From contig JNVV01000006.1 of the NCBI GenBank assembly GCA_000733355.1, forward strand, positions 875,803 through 939,802: DNA of 64,000 bases. Reading direction: 5' to 3'. This stretch comes from Falciphora oryzae (lineage: Eukaryota; Ascomycota; Sordariomycetes; Magnaporthales; Magnaporthaceae). The translations under genes and the position numbers were made by a program. The notes beneath the pieces are model-generated. The model saw nothing but the letters and a program-made list of their open reading frames with translations. It had not been told where the DNA came from and did not search any database. This document shows, in pieces, positions 45,127 to 55,531 of the stretch (position 1 is its first letter; each line of letters begins with the position of its first letter).

Positions 45127-46140
45127 ATGTCTGGTCATCCTCCGCACCAAGACTCAGAGAAGGGGAAGGGGAAGGCCACAGCAACCACTGGTGAGAGGGG
45201 CGAGCCGAATGAGGGCGGCTCCGGGACTGGTGCTGAAACTACCAAAAATGGTTTCCCATCACGACTGGCCAACTCGGCGGCACACCTGACGCGCTCCCTT
45301 CTCGCTGGCAGGCTGGAGTCCGCTGATCTGGCACGGCTATCGTCCGCCGGCGGCACCAAAGCTGAGGCGGTGGGGTCTCAGCAGTTTCCGAACCATGGTG
45401 AAAGCTCATCAGCGAATGCGCAGCCAAGAGCGGCGACGGCAAGCAGCAGTGGAGCTTTCAGGTCGACCGTCCGGACAGAAGCCGAGGTTCACGCCGCGCA
45501 GTCGGAGGCCGAGTTCTCGGCATTTTTGGACGGTACAAGTGTATCTTTACCATCCAGGCGGTCGGAGCTCGACGACGCATGGTCTATGGCACATGGCCGT
45601 GACCAGAAACGCCAGGATGTCGTGGCCGCCGTCTCAGCCAACTCAATCGCCGACCAGGAGGCTCGTGACGGGCTAGAAGTTGTCGACCTCTTGACCCGCC
45701 CAGAAACCGAGCCTGATTTGGTGCTCGAGGAAAACATGTCGGCCACTGAAGCCGCAGCATTACGCTCGGCTCTTTTCGGGTCGGGGCCGGAGGGTCGGGT
45801 GTCGTCCGTGGAGTGGGACAATATGCTCAACTTCATACCCGATTTTGCGCGGCCAGACCCGGGGGCCGTTCCCGGCGGTGCGGGTGCCATCAAATCGGCA
45901 GAGTCACAGACGGCGTTAGGACTGCCGCATGGGCCGGGGGCTGAAAAAGTATGGTTGGACCAGTGGATGGATGTCTTGACAACATACAACGAGGAGGTAT
46001 GGGGGGACCTGGGAAGCCTGGTGCAGCAAGCAAAAGAGGAGGTTCAACAGCTCGAGGATTTACAGCCTGGAGAGGCTCCGCCCGAGACCAAAGCTGTTCA
46101 GCGACTCCAACAGATACTTGGGCATATTCGCGGGCTCTAA
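45127..46140 (+). CDS. Hypothetical protein, possibly conserved in fungi
   Basis: I do not recognise the family. A single uninterrupted frame of 337 codons with coding-like composition. The N-terminal third is hydrophilic and disordered (MSGHPPHQDSEKGKGKATAT onward). Later blocks look structured: TEAEVHAAQSEAEFSAFLDG near 120, LLTRPETEPDLVLEENMSAT near 195, SSVEWDNMLNFIPDFARPDP near 235, and a C-terminal helical part WLDQWMDVLTTYNEEVWGDL followed by LVQQAKEEVQQLEDL. Several acidic/aromatic motifs with W-x3-F/Y spacing occur. No signal peptide, membrane span or Cys clusters are seen. I considered a Pex20-like peroxin because of the aromatic motifs, but the conserved N-terminal Cys region of that family is missing. 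Confidence 0.65.
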   Translation: MSGHPPHQDSEKGKGKATATTGERGEPNEGGSGTGAETTKNGFPSRLANSAAHLTRSLLAGRLESADLARLSSAGGTKAEAVGSQQFPNHGESSSANAQPRAATASSSGAFRSTVRTEAEVHAAQSEAEFSAFLDGTSVSLPSRRSELDDAWSMAHGRDQKRQDVVAAVSANSIADQEARDGLEVVDLLTRPETEPDLVLEENMSATEAAALRSALFGSGPEGRVSSVEWDNMLNFIPDFARPDPGAVPGGAGAIKSAESQTALGLPHGPGAEKVWLDQWMDVLTTYNEEVWGDLGSLVQQAKEEVQQLEDLQPGEAPPETKAVQRLQQILGHIRGL

Positions 46141-47213
46141 AGGACAGGTCGGGGGTGAGACTTGTAGTGATTCTACTGTGTAAGCGCGAATAAGCGCCTG
46201 GCCAAGAAAAAGACATTCCAATAGAGAGATGACGAGTGTTTGATTCCAAGTTGTCCCCAGAGCCACATTGGCTGATTGGTACCGACGGGAGCTAAATCAG
46301 ATCCATGGTTGCCATGTCACTTCATGAGGCTTCGCTGGCAGGGGCTGGCAGATAAACGGCCCCAGATTCCATGAACCCATCTCGAGTTCTCGGACCAATC
46401 ACCCCTGCCAGAGCCGGGGAGACCCCACCGAATGGCGCCCGAGCTAGCTTGCAGTTTGGGCGTTGCTGTGCCGACTGAGGATGACATCACCCCGCTGCCC
46501 TTTGTCCAGCAAAGTCAATGCGATGTCGACTGGCCGAATACATTTGCAACCAGAAGCAGATAACGAGGAAGGACAGTGAGCAAGCAGGAAAGTACTTTGG
46601 TCAAACAGGGCGATTAAAAAGGACATTTTTAAAATCGCATACCCAGGGCTCGAATTTGGGTACCGGGTCGTATTGGTTAGGCGTCCAGCACGGCCCGTTG
46701 ACAGCGCAGCTGGACCTGCGTCGGCTGTGAGTTGCGAGCTCTCCCAATTCGAGGGGGCTGGGGGGTGTGGCCGTCGTCTGGGTCAGCGGTGGGGTTGGGA
46801 ACCCGGGCAAGCCAACCACGCTAGCTCGACCGAACGGGGAGCCCACCTGCCGCCAGACCCAGGCGGCCCTCGTGCTTGGCATTGGATGACGGTCGCCCAA
46901 GCGAATGGCCGTCGGTCAGGCCCTGCGCTCGCTCTCGAGTCTCCCGCATCTTCGTTTTCCGGCTCTTTGTTCTCGCCGCAAACTCGAGCCGCCGTCGTCA
47001 GCGGTGGCAATCAGCTCTATCTGCCCCATCACCTGGAAACGCTGGTCAGCGCGGTACCCAAGCGTCGCTGAGGAACCGGTCGGGACCGAAAACGGCGCTG
47101 CTGTGAGACACACCCGAAAACCGCCGTCGGTCGCGTTGCGCATTCAGCACAAAGAATAGCGCGGAAACGGGCAGGGTCGAGGCTTAGCCGAACCAGTCAT
47201 CGCCCACGCTGGG
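46141..47213. other. Intergenic region with a tRNA-like fragment
   Basis: About 1.07 kb. Minus strand near 46640-46700 contains a B-box-like ATTCGAGCC. No complete tRNA cloverleaf could be drawn, and no gene is supported. Confidence 0.4.
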
Positions 47214-48134
47214 ATGCGAATACACGCGCCGATCGCCTCCGTCCGGGGCTTGGCCCTCGAGGCCCTCGTGCTCGCGCTGTCGTTGCCGGCCGCCGGCGCA
47301 AGCCAGCCGATGCCGACGCAGCCGTTCCTAGCCGTCGAGACGGGTGCCTTCGGGGCGGTGAACGCGGTGAACAGGCGACAGCAGCAGGGCGGCTGCATCG
47401 CCAACACGTACAGCTGCGCCAACATGGGCGCTCAGTTCGCAAACATCTGCTGCCCCAACAGCCAGCTCTGCCGCTTGGACGACAACAACCAGCCCGCATG
47501 CTGTCCCGCAAAGTGAGCATCTTTCCATCGCCCTGTCTCCTTGGCGAACCTGCCTCCCCTTACCTGCAGGCATCTGCTCGGAGGACACCAAACGCTGACC
47601 ACGGTTGCTTCTCCTCCTCCTCCCCGAAACAGCGCCGTGTGCACCGGGACCGCCCCGGCCTCGTTCCGGCCGCCCGCCACGACCGCCCCCGTGTCCTTCG
47701 TCCCCAACCAGTTCTTCCCCTTCGCCTACATAACGACCAGCTTCCCCAACCAGGGCGCCTGCTCCGCCGCCGTCTCGCAGTGCAGCCGCAACTACGACAC
47801 GTGCACCTCGCAGCTCCAGGGCCAAGGGGGAGCCAACGGCGGCGGCAACGGCGTCACCATCGTCGTCCCCGGCGGCGGCGGCGCAGGCACCACGATCGCC
47901 GCGGGCACCCACCGGAACCTCGGCCCTCAGTCGGCGACCAGCATCTGTGGCGCGCTCAGCAGCACCGCCTGCTTCAACATCCAGCCGACCGTCTGCAGCT
48001 CGCAGGGCAACGTCGGCCCCTTCTTTGTTGGCAGCGAGAACGCCGCTGCACGCGCCCGGCCCACGCCGCCACCCGCCCTGCCGTTGGCGCACATGGTGGT
48101 CGGGGTCGGCCTTGGCATGATGGGCGCCCTGTGA
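47214..48134 (+). CDS. Predicted secreted Cys-rich GPI-type cell-surface protein
   Basis: Family not named; cell-wall protein is an inference. Exons 47214-47512 and 47633-48134; 801 nt, 266 aa. The N-terminus has a hydrophobic stretch (LALEALVLALSLPAAGA) consistent with a signal peptide. Fourteen cysteines follow in the mature part: a cluster of eight in the first exon and its join (GGCIANTYSC, ICCPNSQLC, QPACCPANAVC), then GACSAAVSQCSRNYDTC, ATSICGALSSTACF and TVCSS. A Gly-rich linker (GGANGGGNGVTIVVPGGGGA) separates them. The C-terminus ends in a hydrophobic segment (LPLAHMVVGVGLGMMGAL) as in GPI-anchored proteins. The intron is GTGAGC...GAAACAG with phase 2, giving the PAN|AVC join. Confidence 0.8.
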
Positions 48135-48346
48135 TCTGCTTTGGATCCAAGGAGGAAAAAAAACTATTCGGTTTTGTTTTATTGTTCTCGGTTCGTATTT
48201 CTCGTTCCAAGGCTCTCCTCTCTTGCACCGGAGCCTCGATATCCAGCCGTATTTTTGCCCAAAGTAATGATTACGATGAAACGGTTTAGCAGGGGATTTC
48301 TTCTGGCTTGTTCTTCAATGCAGTCTGGGATTTGGCATGCACGGTC

Positions 48347-48368
48347 TTTTTTTTTTTTTTTTTTTTTT
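48347..48368 (+). repeat. Poly(T) tract, 22 nt
   Basis: Uninterrupted T run on the sense strand, 213 bp after the stop of the Cys-rich gene. Confidence 0.95.
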
Positions 48369-48964
48369 CGATCTCTTCAGGTTCTTGACGTATTTTGCCT
48401 GGGGAAATATTGGTGCTTGCACATATACCGTACGAGATAGTCGAAGAGGTATTATTTCCGACTTTTTTTTTCCTCGTGATCCGCCGAATAATATTCCTCC
48501 AGTGTATGGCCTGGTTTTATATGTGAATGGCCGAGGTTAAGGGAATGGCGAGTGTCTGCCGCCCGCAGCGTTCTTACGAGGCGAACCAGGCTCGTGTACC
48601 CGAACTTATGACTGCATCCCTTGATCCACAAGCGCCTTATAAATCTGTTCCCCATGTCCCAGAGCACATGTCACCTTCCGGGGCAGTTGCGACAACATCA
48701 GTTTCCACTTCTGGGAAATCTCAAAAGGCGTGTGCCACGATGCAGTGTACGACCAGTGTTGTCCCACGGGACAAGAAAGGCGAGGAGTTCTACCTTGGCA
48801 GCTATAAGCCTTTCCGACTCGAGTCTCTCCGACTCGACCCGCAGGGTACGTCTCGAGGGTTGCATGCTGCTCTGTCTTGCATTTGCCTGCTGCAACCGCC
48901 CATTTTTTGGGTACTACCGGCCAATAATGGGGAAGGGGAGGAACTCTGCGGGCCTGGCACGCGG

Positions 48965-48967
<3 letters not shown>

Positions 48968-49011
<44 letters not shown>
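48968..49011. repeat. (AG)22 microsatellite
   Basis: A pure 44-bp dinucleotide repeat about 50 bp before the start codon of the GNAT gene. Confidence 0.97.
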
Positions 49012-49013
<2 letters not shown>

Positions 49014-49062
49014 GCAGAAGAGGGATTGATGGAAGTCGTGTGACTGACGGCAACGTACATAC

Positions 49063-49578
49063 ATGGACGGCGGGCATGATGACACAGCATTCGGATCGAC
49101 GCTTGCGCGCGAATCCGCGTTCGACGACTTGCAGTGGCTGCAGAGGCTCCACAACCCGGCCGCAACCACGTTTGTGGCGTGCAGCGAGGCGGCGGACGAT
49201 GGGGTTGACGGCCGCGGAGGCGGGCAGGTCCTGTCGTCGCTGACGCTGTTCAGGATGCCCGACCCCGACGGCGGTCCCCAGCAGCAGGCGGCGCACTGGG
49301 CCGTCAACGCCGTCTGGACGCGCCCGAGCGCGCGTCGGCGAGGGGTGGCGGCCGCGATGCTGGCCGAGGCTGTCCGGTGGGCACGCGACGCGGCCGGCTC
49401 GGGCGGGGGAGGGGGCTGTTGTTGCGTCCTGAGTGCGCACGTGTACGAGACAAACGGGGAGGCGCTGGCCCTGTACAAGGCGGCGGGGTTTCGTGTGGCA
49501 GGGCGTCAGGAGGCAGAAGGTGGTGGCAGGACCGTGTGCGTGCTACGGCTCGAGACAGGTGCTGCTGTTCCTACATAG
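49063..49578 (+). CDS. GNAT-family N-acetyltransferase, short
   Basis: Acetyl-CoA-dependent transferase fold; substrate unknown. A single frame of 171 aa. Visible GNAT elements are a beta4-like strand (AAHWAVNAVWTRPSARRRGV), the pyrophosphate-binding motif A as RRRGVAAAM followed by LAEAVRWARDAAG, a Gly-rich loop, and the beta5/alpha4 signature LSAHVYETNGEALALYKAAG with FRVAGRQEAEGGGR. The first beta strand and helices normally found before AATTFVACSE seem shortened: the ORF starts at MDGGHDDTAFGSTLARESAF. So either an upstream exon is missed or the gene has lost its N-terminus. The (AG)22 repeat lies immediately upstream and could sit in the 5' UTR. Not linked in function to its neighbours. 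Confidence 0.7.
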   Translation: MDGGHDDTAFGSTLARESAFDDLQWLQRLHNPAATTFVACSEAADDGVDGRGGGQVLSSLTLFRMPDPDGGPQQQAAHWAVNAVWTRPSARRRGVAAAMLAEAVRWARDAAGSGGGGGCCCVLSAHVYETNGEALALYKAAGFRVAGRQEAEGGGRTVCVLRLETGAAVPT

Positions 49579-50500
49579 TACATGCCACACCCTCAGTCCG
49601 GCCGCTGCCAGCCGAGCGGAGGCATGATGGCGGGACATCAGGCGGGCATTGGCTATATGGCGGGTTCGGGAAGAATGGGCAATGGTGTGCTGGAATGAGG
49701 CTGTGTGCGGAATTTGGAGAGCGGGAGGAAAAGGACGGGCGATGGGCAGTCCTAGTCGGGACGCGATGGCGAAGCTAGGGTTGGGCATGAAGAATAGACT
49801 TGCTTATCCGGAGGCTGAAGTCGATGAGAATCAGGCAGTGGCTTGGTTTGATGGCCTTGATGGCGGCTTGACAGCAATGGCGATCGTTGAACCCCACGCT
49901 CAATGTGGTGTCAGCACTGGACAGCTGGAGCACAGCAGGGACCGTGCCAGGGGCTGCCGAGCCGCCATAGCGGCCACCCCTGGCGAGGCCCAGCGGTTCA
50001 ATTGGGCGTGGATCCCGCAGCGGCGATCCGCCCCCGGCTCGTCCGTGTTTCAGCCCTTGCAGGGCAGGCCACCAAGCATCTGCCACCACGCGCAGCTGCC
50101 CGGGGATGGACCGTGATCCGTGAGCGGTTGATTGATTGCGAAGGGGGTCTGTGCAGCACCCGGGCGATTTGCTTGGCGCGGGGAGATGGGGATGTGGTGT
50201 GGTCCGGTGCAAGTGCATGCCTCAAGACGTGGTACGTATGCCGTCCTCTGTTGCCGTTGTACTGCGCCGCCCCTGGTGTCGCTGCCGCCTGCTGCCTTGG
50301 CCTGGATCGTCTTGGCCATGCCTCTCTCTTTCTCCCAGGGATGGCCTCCTCCCTTCCTTTTTATTACCTCGTCTGCTCCTCTTCCTCCCTCTTCACTGCC
50401 CGCATGCGTGTAGCACCACGCGCCTAGAGGAGAGCACCACCCTGCAATACTCCTCGTGTTCGGAGGGAGCAGACGGCCCCTCCCTGTGTCGCGCAGCGCC
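49579..50500. other. Intergenic region
   Basis: About 920 bp between the GNAT and CFEM genes. Overlapping short ORFs on both strands; no domain recognised. Confidence 0.5.
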
Positions 50501-51289
50501 ATGTTGGCAGCAGTCTACCCTCCGGCCCTGCTGCTGGCCGCCAGCCTGCTCTCCCACTCGGGCGCGCTCGCGGCCCCGCCAGGCGACGGACCTCCACCAC
50601 CGCCGCCGCCGCCGCCATCATCGCCGCGCGGCTTCTCGTTCCCCGCATGCGTCGACGTCTGCGTCTTCTCGGCCGGCTGCAGGCTCGACGACCACAGGTG
50701 CATGTGCCGCGAGGCCGCGGCAGGCTTCCTGGACTCGGTCGTGCGATGCATGCCCCGGTCGTGCACGAGCCGCGCCCTCTCGGCCGAGGACTCCTTCATC
50801 AAGATCGTCGTCGACGGCTGCCGCGGCCAGAGGACGCCCGTCCCCGCCGACGCCGTCGCCCGCGCCCGCAGCATCGCCAGCGGCCTGGGCTTGATCCGGC
50901 CCCCTCCGCCGAGCAGCACCACCATCAACCCGCAAAGACCGCCGCCGCCGCCGACAGTCACTGGCGGCGACGAACTGACGCCGACCACATCCGCCTCGTC
51001 GACGACACAGACCCCGGGGGAGACCGAATCGGACACGGACAGGGGCGGCAGCACCAGCACCAGCAGCAACGACCAGGCCATACCAACACCGCAGCCGTCA
51101 CCAGAGCGGCCAACCTCGAGCAGCAGCGACCCCACGCCGTCGCCAGCTCCAGCGCGGCCCCCGCCTACAGAGCCGACGGACTCGAGCCCCTTCGCCACCC
51201 CCATCGGGCTCGGGTCCAGAGCCCAGCCCGTCTCGGCCTACTGGGCGCTGGTATCGATCGTGGCCGGCATGGCCGTCCTGTTCAGATGA
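50501..51289 (+). CDS. CFEM-domain GPI-type surface protein
   Basis: Fungal extracellular eight-cysteine (CFEM) protein, a class that includes haem-binding, adhesion and virulence-related proteins. A single exon, 262 aa from MLAAVYPPALLLAASLLSHS; the frame is open a little upstream. After the signal peptide and a run of prolines comes the CFEM core at about residues 48-108: FPACVDVCVFSAGCRLDDHR, then CMC, a Cys in DSVVRCMPRSC and a last Cys near VVDGCRGQ. All eight cysteines are present. An Asp three residues before the CxC (DHRCMC) matches the position that ligates haem iron in Candida Csa2-type proteins. A long Ser/Thr/Pro-rich stalk follows, then a short hydrophobic end (AYWALVSIVAGMAVLF) as expected for GPI attachment. 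Haem binding is inference. Confidence 0.88.
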   Translation: MLAAVYPPALLLAASLLSHSGALAAPPGDGPPPPPPPPPSSPRGFSFPACVDVCVFSAGCRLDDHRCMCREAAAGFLDSVVRCMPRSCTSRALSAEDSFIKIVVDGCRGQRTPVPADAVARARSIASGLGLIRPPPPSSTTINPQRPPPPPTVTGGDELTPTTSASSTTQTPGETESDTDRGGSTSTSSNDQAIPTPQPSPERPTSSSSDPTPSPAPARPPPTEPTDSSPFATPIGLGSRAQPVSAYWALVSIVAGMAVLFR

Positions 51290-52152
51290 CGTTTGCCACC
51301 CCTCCGGGGCTCCGGTTCGTCTTGGGCCGCCTATATCACACGTCTTAAGCCGCGACGGGTGGGAGCGGGACGCCTCAATGCTGCTGCCACATCCTCGACT
51401 ATGATGGGGGGAGCTGAAACTAATCTCGATATTTAAATGGCTGACAAATCGTTCAGCCGTACTGTAGTTGTACTTTATTTTGTATGTGTAATGGCAAATG
51501 TATGTGTGACGAGGGGGGATACCCTTGGATGGCAAACCTGGATGGGCGAATGTTTTTGAGCAGGAAAGCGTGTCGATGACGAGGTGTCGATTGGGGGACT
51601 GGGGATTGGGCTTAATAAATGCGTAACCGGGGTTTTCTGGGAAGTGCTTGCTTCGGAAGGGAAAACAGGGCGAGGGCGGCATCGGCATCCCAAGCCCTTG
51701 CCAGGAGTTTAGGTTTGCTTTGTCAGGTGGAAGCACATGAGGCCTAATCGAGTCGAGGCCCGGGGGTAAGTGATAATGGCGGTACTCGATACCTGTACCT
51801 CTGATGTATTTGTAAAGATCTGTGGGTTAAGACGCACGAATACAATGTCAGTGAACGACTCTGAACTCATGTCGGCACAGGCCTAGGATAGTCGTTGGTA
51901 AAGAGGAAAAAACAGGCCTTGATATTGGAACCGTGACTGAGAGAAAAAAGAAGGCACGCAACGCTAGAAACTAGAAAAGCACCCAATCCAAACAATGAGG
52001 CATTTCTCCAATCACTACAAGTCAATGCGATGTTGTGCTGTCACTGCCGTTCTTCTATCTTCACTTTATTTTTTGTATGTTTTAATCCTTTTTTTTTGTA
52101 TTCCCTTTTTCTTCGAGTCTATTCACCACACGATGCCCTCCTCACCCGCCTC
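51290..52152. other. Convergent 3' flanks
   Basis: About 860 bp between the CFEM gene and the Asn/Gly-rich gene; AT-richer, with T runs near 52090. No gene supported. Confidence 0.55.
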
Positions 52153-52727
52153 TTACATGAAGAGAGCGAATGCAACGCCGAGACCGGCGATGGTGACGAA
52201 GCCGCCTGCGCTCGAGACGGCCGTGGCGCCGGCCTTGACGGGGGGAGCGGTGCCGTTGCCACCCCTGCCGCCGCCGGGGGTGGTGCCGTTGCCCCTGTTG
52301 CCACCGGCGCCGCCGCCGTTCCTGTTGCCGCCGTTGTTGTTGTTGTTGTTGCCACCGCCCTGGTTTCCGCCGCGGGTGCCGTTGTTGCGGTTTCCACCGT
52401 TGCCGGCGCCGTTACCACCGCCCTGGTTGCCGCCCCGGGTTCCGTTGTTCCTGTTGCCGCCGCCCTGGTTGCCCTGGCGGGGCTTCAGGACTGGCTCGGG
52501 AACCGGTGCGAGGGAGTTGCTGCTGACAGGCTCGAGGTTGATGTTCTATTGACGTGGTGCAAGTCCAGGTTAGTTGCTGTCTTCCAGTGGCACCTATCTG
52601 CGTGTTACAAGCTTTCGTTGCGGGGGCACAGGTTCCTTGGCGATGTCTTATCTTCTCAAATGTGGGTACGTACCAGGGCAGCGGCAGACGAGGCCAGAGC
52701 CAGAGCGACAGCAGTAGAGGTCCTCAT
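52153..52727 (-). CDS. Small Asn/Gly-rich GPI-type secreted protein
   Basis: Unrecognised family. Exons (minus): 52727-52674 and 52545-52153; 447 nt, 148 aa. Exon 1 encodes the signal peptide MRTSTAVALALASSAAAL up to a GTACGT donor. Exon 2 starts NINLEPVSSNSLAPVPEP after CGTCAATAG, continues through a KPRQ (possible Kex2-like basic site), then a low-complexity region with two copies of NRNNGTRGGNQGGGN-like units and a run of six Asn. N-glycosylation sequons NGT occur four times. The end (AGGFVTIAGLGVAFALFM) is hydrophobic, suggesting a GPI anchor. Exon 2 has no internal ATG apart from the last codon, so ATG-initiated ORF scanning misses it. The opposite strand gives long but meaningless Pro/Leu-rich frames. 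Confidence 0.8.
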
Positions 52728-55531
52728 GGTGACTGATGTGTGGTTGTGAAGAGAGTTGGAGAGGAAAAAGGTGAAGGACGACGAAAGGTGTCGACTTTGA
52801 ACAGGTTGCAGAGGCGATGTCCGAGACGGATGGTCGTAAAACTTGTCGTGATCTGTTGTTTGTTCGTGGGCCGTGGCACTTCTGGTTGTAAATGGAAGCC
52901 TGCCTCCTGGGTAAAAAGGGGTTGAGTAGAAGTGAAGTGAAGAGAGAAGAAAGGAGAAGTTGTTGTGCGATGCCGGATCTGGAGAATAGAATCTAGCCAA
53001 GAGGAAAGGCGAGGAGGAAAGCCAAGTCATATACTCGGCTGTCAAGGCCTCTGGAGGCGCACGCGAGCCCGCCGGCCTGCCGGGGTGAAGCCTGCCGACG
53101 TGGATGAAGGAACCCACACGGCGCCGCAGACACCGCATCAACCGCATCCCAGCAGTCAGGGCGCCGTTCCAAGTTCCAGGGGTCATGGGACCCTCGACCT
53201 GCCGCGAGGGACCCATCCGGCTTGACATCTTTTTCTTTTTTGGGAGTCTTCCAAGGCCGGGGGCGACGGGCGGCCATCAATGGGTCGTCCTTGACTCTTC
53301 CCCCCGACCCCGGCTCGAATCCCGCGGGCCCCTTTCCTTGCCCAGGGCCAAGTCGCGGGTGGATGGAGCTGGGAGGGCTCAGGGGGGCAAGGTCAGTACC
53401 TATCTCCGTACGTCGTGCCATGTTGTAAAACAATCCTGGGCGCCGATCGTTGGCCACGATCTGGACAGTGCGCCAAGGCCCAAAACGTCGACGTGATCGA
53501 GACCTGGGTTTCGTTGTATCCAATTTGCAGGGGACCGTGACTCGAGTCGGCAGGCCCGTACAGGCCCCTGGCGCGCGATCTCGGAGCCTCAGACGGGGCG
53601 AGATAGAGTGGGCGGCTACAACGGTGCACTATTCGTACTTTTATCATCGGACGCACGTGGCTAGGTAGAGATAGGACGGGTTGTAGGTAGGCGGGTGGGT
53701 AGCGGTAGCGGTAGTCAGGCAGATATCAGCGAGCGGGTAGGTATCCATCATACAGCATTTCGCGTGGTCTATGTGAGGGCACTTACACACCTAGTCCAAA
53801 TCTCCTCGATCGACTGATTTGCTGCCCAGCCGACCGAATTTCTGCGGACCCTGCATTCTAGATCGTTTCGGTAGCCAGAGGCGCCCACCTCGCAGGTATC
53901 CGTCGTCGGTAATTATGTGGTAGCTACCTAGGCCCACCGCCCGAGGAGATGGCAGGACGCGAAAGGGTCCAGAAGCCAGGAGTGGACGGCCAGAGTCTCG
54001 GCCTCGCGGGAGATTTGCGCGCAAAGAGCCGTCAAGCGGGCTTGGCATGCATCATCGAGGAGGGAGCCCGCGTTGAGTTGCCCTCTGGTAGCTCTGCGGC
54101 CCCTGTCCCGTGCAGGTGCAGGCGCGCAAGCTGTGTGTGTACCGTGGAAAGAGAGCGCCGTCTGGCACGCTGCTGGCAAGGCTCTGCCATCTCCAAACGC
54201 CCCACAAGGCAAACTCGTAAGTTGGCCCGAGTTAGACTCCGCGCCGACTGACATCGGGGCCGGGAACATGACCAGACTGGGCAACTAGTCAACAAGAGCG
54301 CCTGAGTCGGGGACGCAATGCCGCGGTGAAACATTTCGGGCACGTCGAAACGGACTCCCTTGCGTGGCGGCCTGGCGGGTATAGGCCCCGGCCGGTATAG
54401 CCAGACTGGCGGTGGAGGTCTCCAGATGTGGCTGCGCCCGCCCCAGAGACACATGCGTACCGTGTGCGCTGCAACTCTGCAATTACTCCGGATGTGTGCT
54501 GCTGCTATTCATGGACACCGCCGGATGCCACGTCGTGCGCTGGCATAACAATGGCGGGCGGGCGAGGGAGCCGGCTCCACTGATGGGCCGCTGCTCAAAC
54601 ACCTGACGTTTGTTTTCGCTGCTTGTGCTCTGCGGACACAACCCGTACTCTGTGCTTATCCCCGGGCACCTCCAACGAACCGGCCGGGGTGTCGAGCAGA
54701 TGCCTGTGTCCATTATGCCCAGAACAGCAGCGTGCTTGGCTTGACGCTTCTCCACGCGCAATGCACCTCCCAAGCTTTCCATGCTGCTTCCAGTGCTTTT
54801 GTGGGCGTCCACCCTCGCATTGCAAACTGCCTGCATGGTTGGGGCTTCGACGTCTGAAGCCAAAACCTCGACGCCTTCGTCCCCAGGTACCCCCTATGCA
54901 TCCGAAACAGTCCAGGTTCCAAACATGTCAATCCCATTGCTAATCATCGCCAAATCCGCGCCCCAACAACGAGATTGCAACCTGCTCCGCCATACTCCGC
55001 CATCATTTGCCGTAGTTCGTGTAGCTATTAACGTCGGAAGATACTCATCTCGATAGCAAAGGCACGCCAACCTGGAATTGCAACGGCCCGCCCGCCTGTT
55101 TTCCGGCCATCAGACGGTTCTTGTCCGGCTCTGTCGATGCAAGGCCCCGCCCAAAATGGAAAAATCAGGTTTGCCGTTGGCGAGGTGGCAGCGGTACTGT
55201 AGCTATTGAAACGATCGCCGGCATATCTACCTCACTGTTGTGGCAAAGAAGGATTGAGCAACCTACCGTGGTCGAATCATGTCGCCGCAAAAGAAGTTCC
55301 GAAGAAACAGACGGAGATCGCCAAGGGAAACAATGGGGAAACAGACGGTTCGAGCTAGTCATTCGGTTCTATTCTCCAAAGCCATACAGGTCGGTCAGGT
55401 CGGCCAATTCACAAATTGGCACAGGGGCTGGGGGCGAAAACATACCGCATGCTGCAGCCGGAAACGCTTGATCGGTTCCGAAACCATATCTCAACCGAGA
55501 ACGCACGAGCCGGCAAATCTCTGTCACTCCT
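52728..55531. other. Largest gene-poor gap
   Basis: About 2.8 kb. Many short ORFs overlap on both strands, with none recognisable. A 10-bp palindrome GGTAGCTACC lies at 53919-53928. A degenerate transposon or a lineage-specific short gene cannot be excluded. Confidence 0.45.

Larger units (their letters stand above)
48135..49062. other. Intergenic region with poly(T) and (AG)n tracts
   Basis: About 930 bp. It carries T22 at 48347-48368 and the (AG)22 microsatellite at 48968-49011. No gene supported. Confidence 0.55.

Noticed and set aside
52030..52749. Val/Ala-rich plus-strand ORFs at 52.0-52.7 kb
   Set aside because: They are the complement of the Asn/Gly-rich minus-strand gene, which has a signal peptide, intron and GPI-like end.
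54781..55056. 91-aa ORF with a hydrophobic start (MLLPVLLWASTLALQ)
   Set aside because: Resembles a signal peptide but the rest shows no composition or motif support and overlaps other ORFs.
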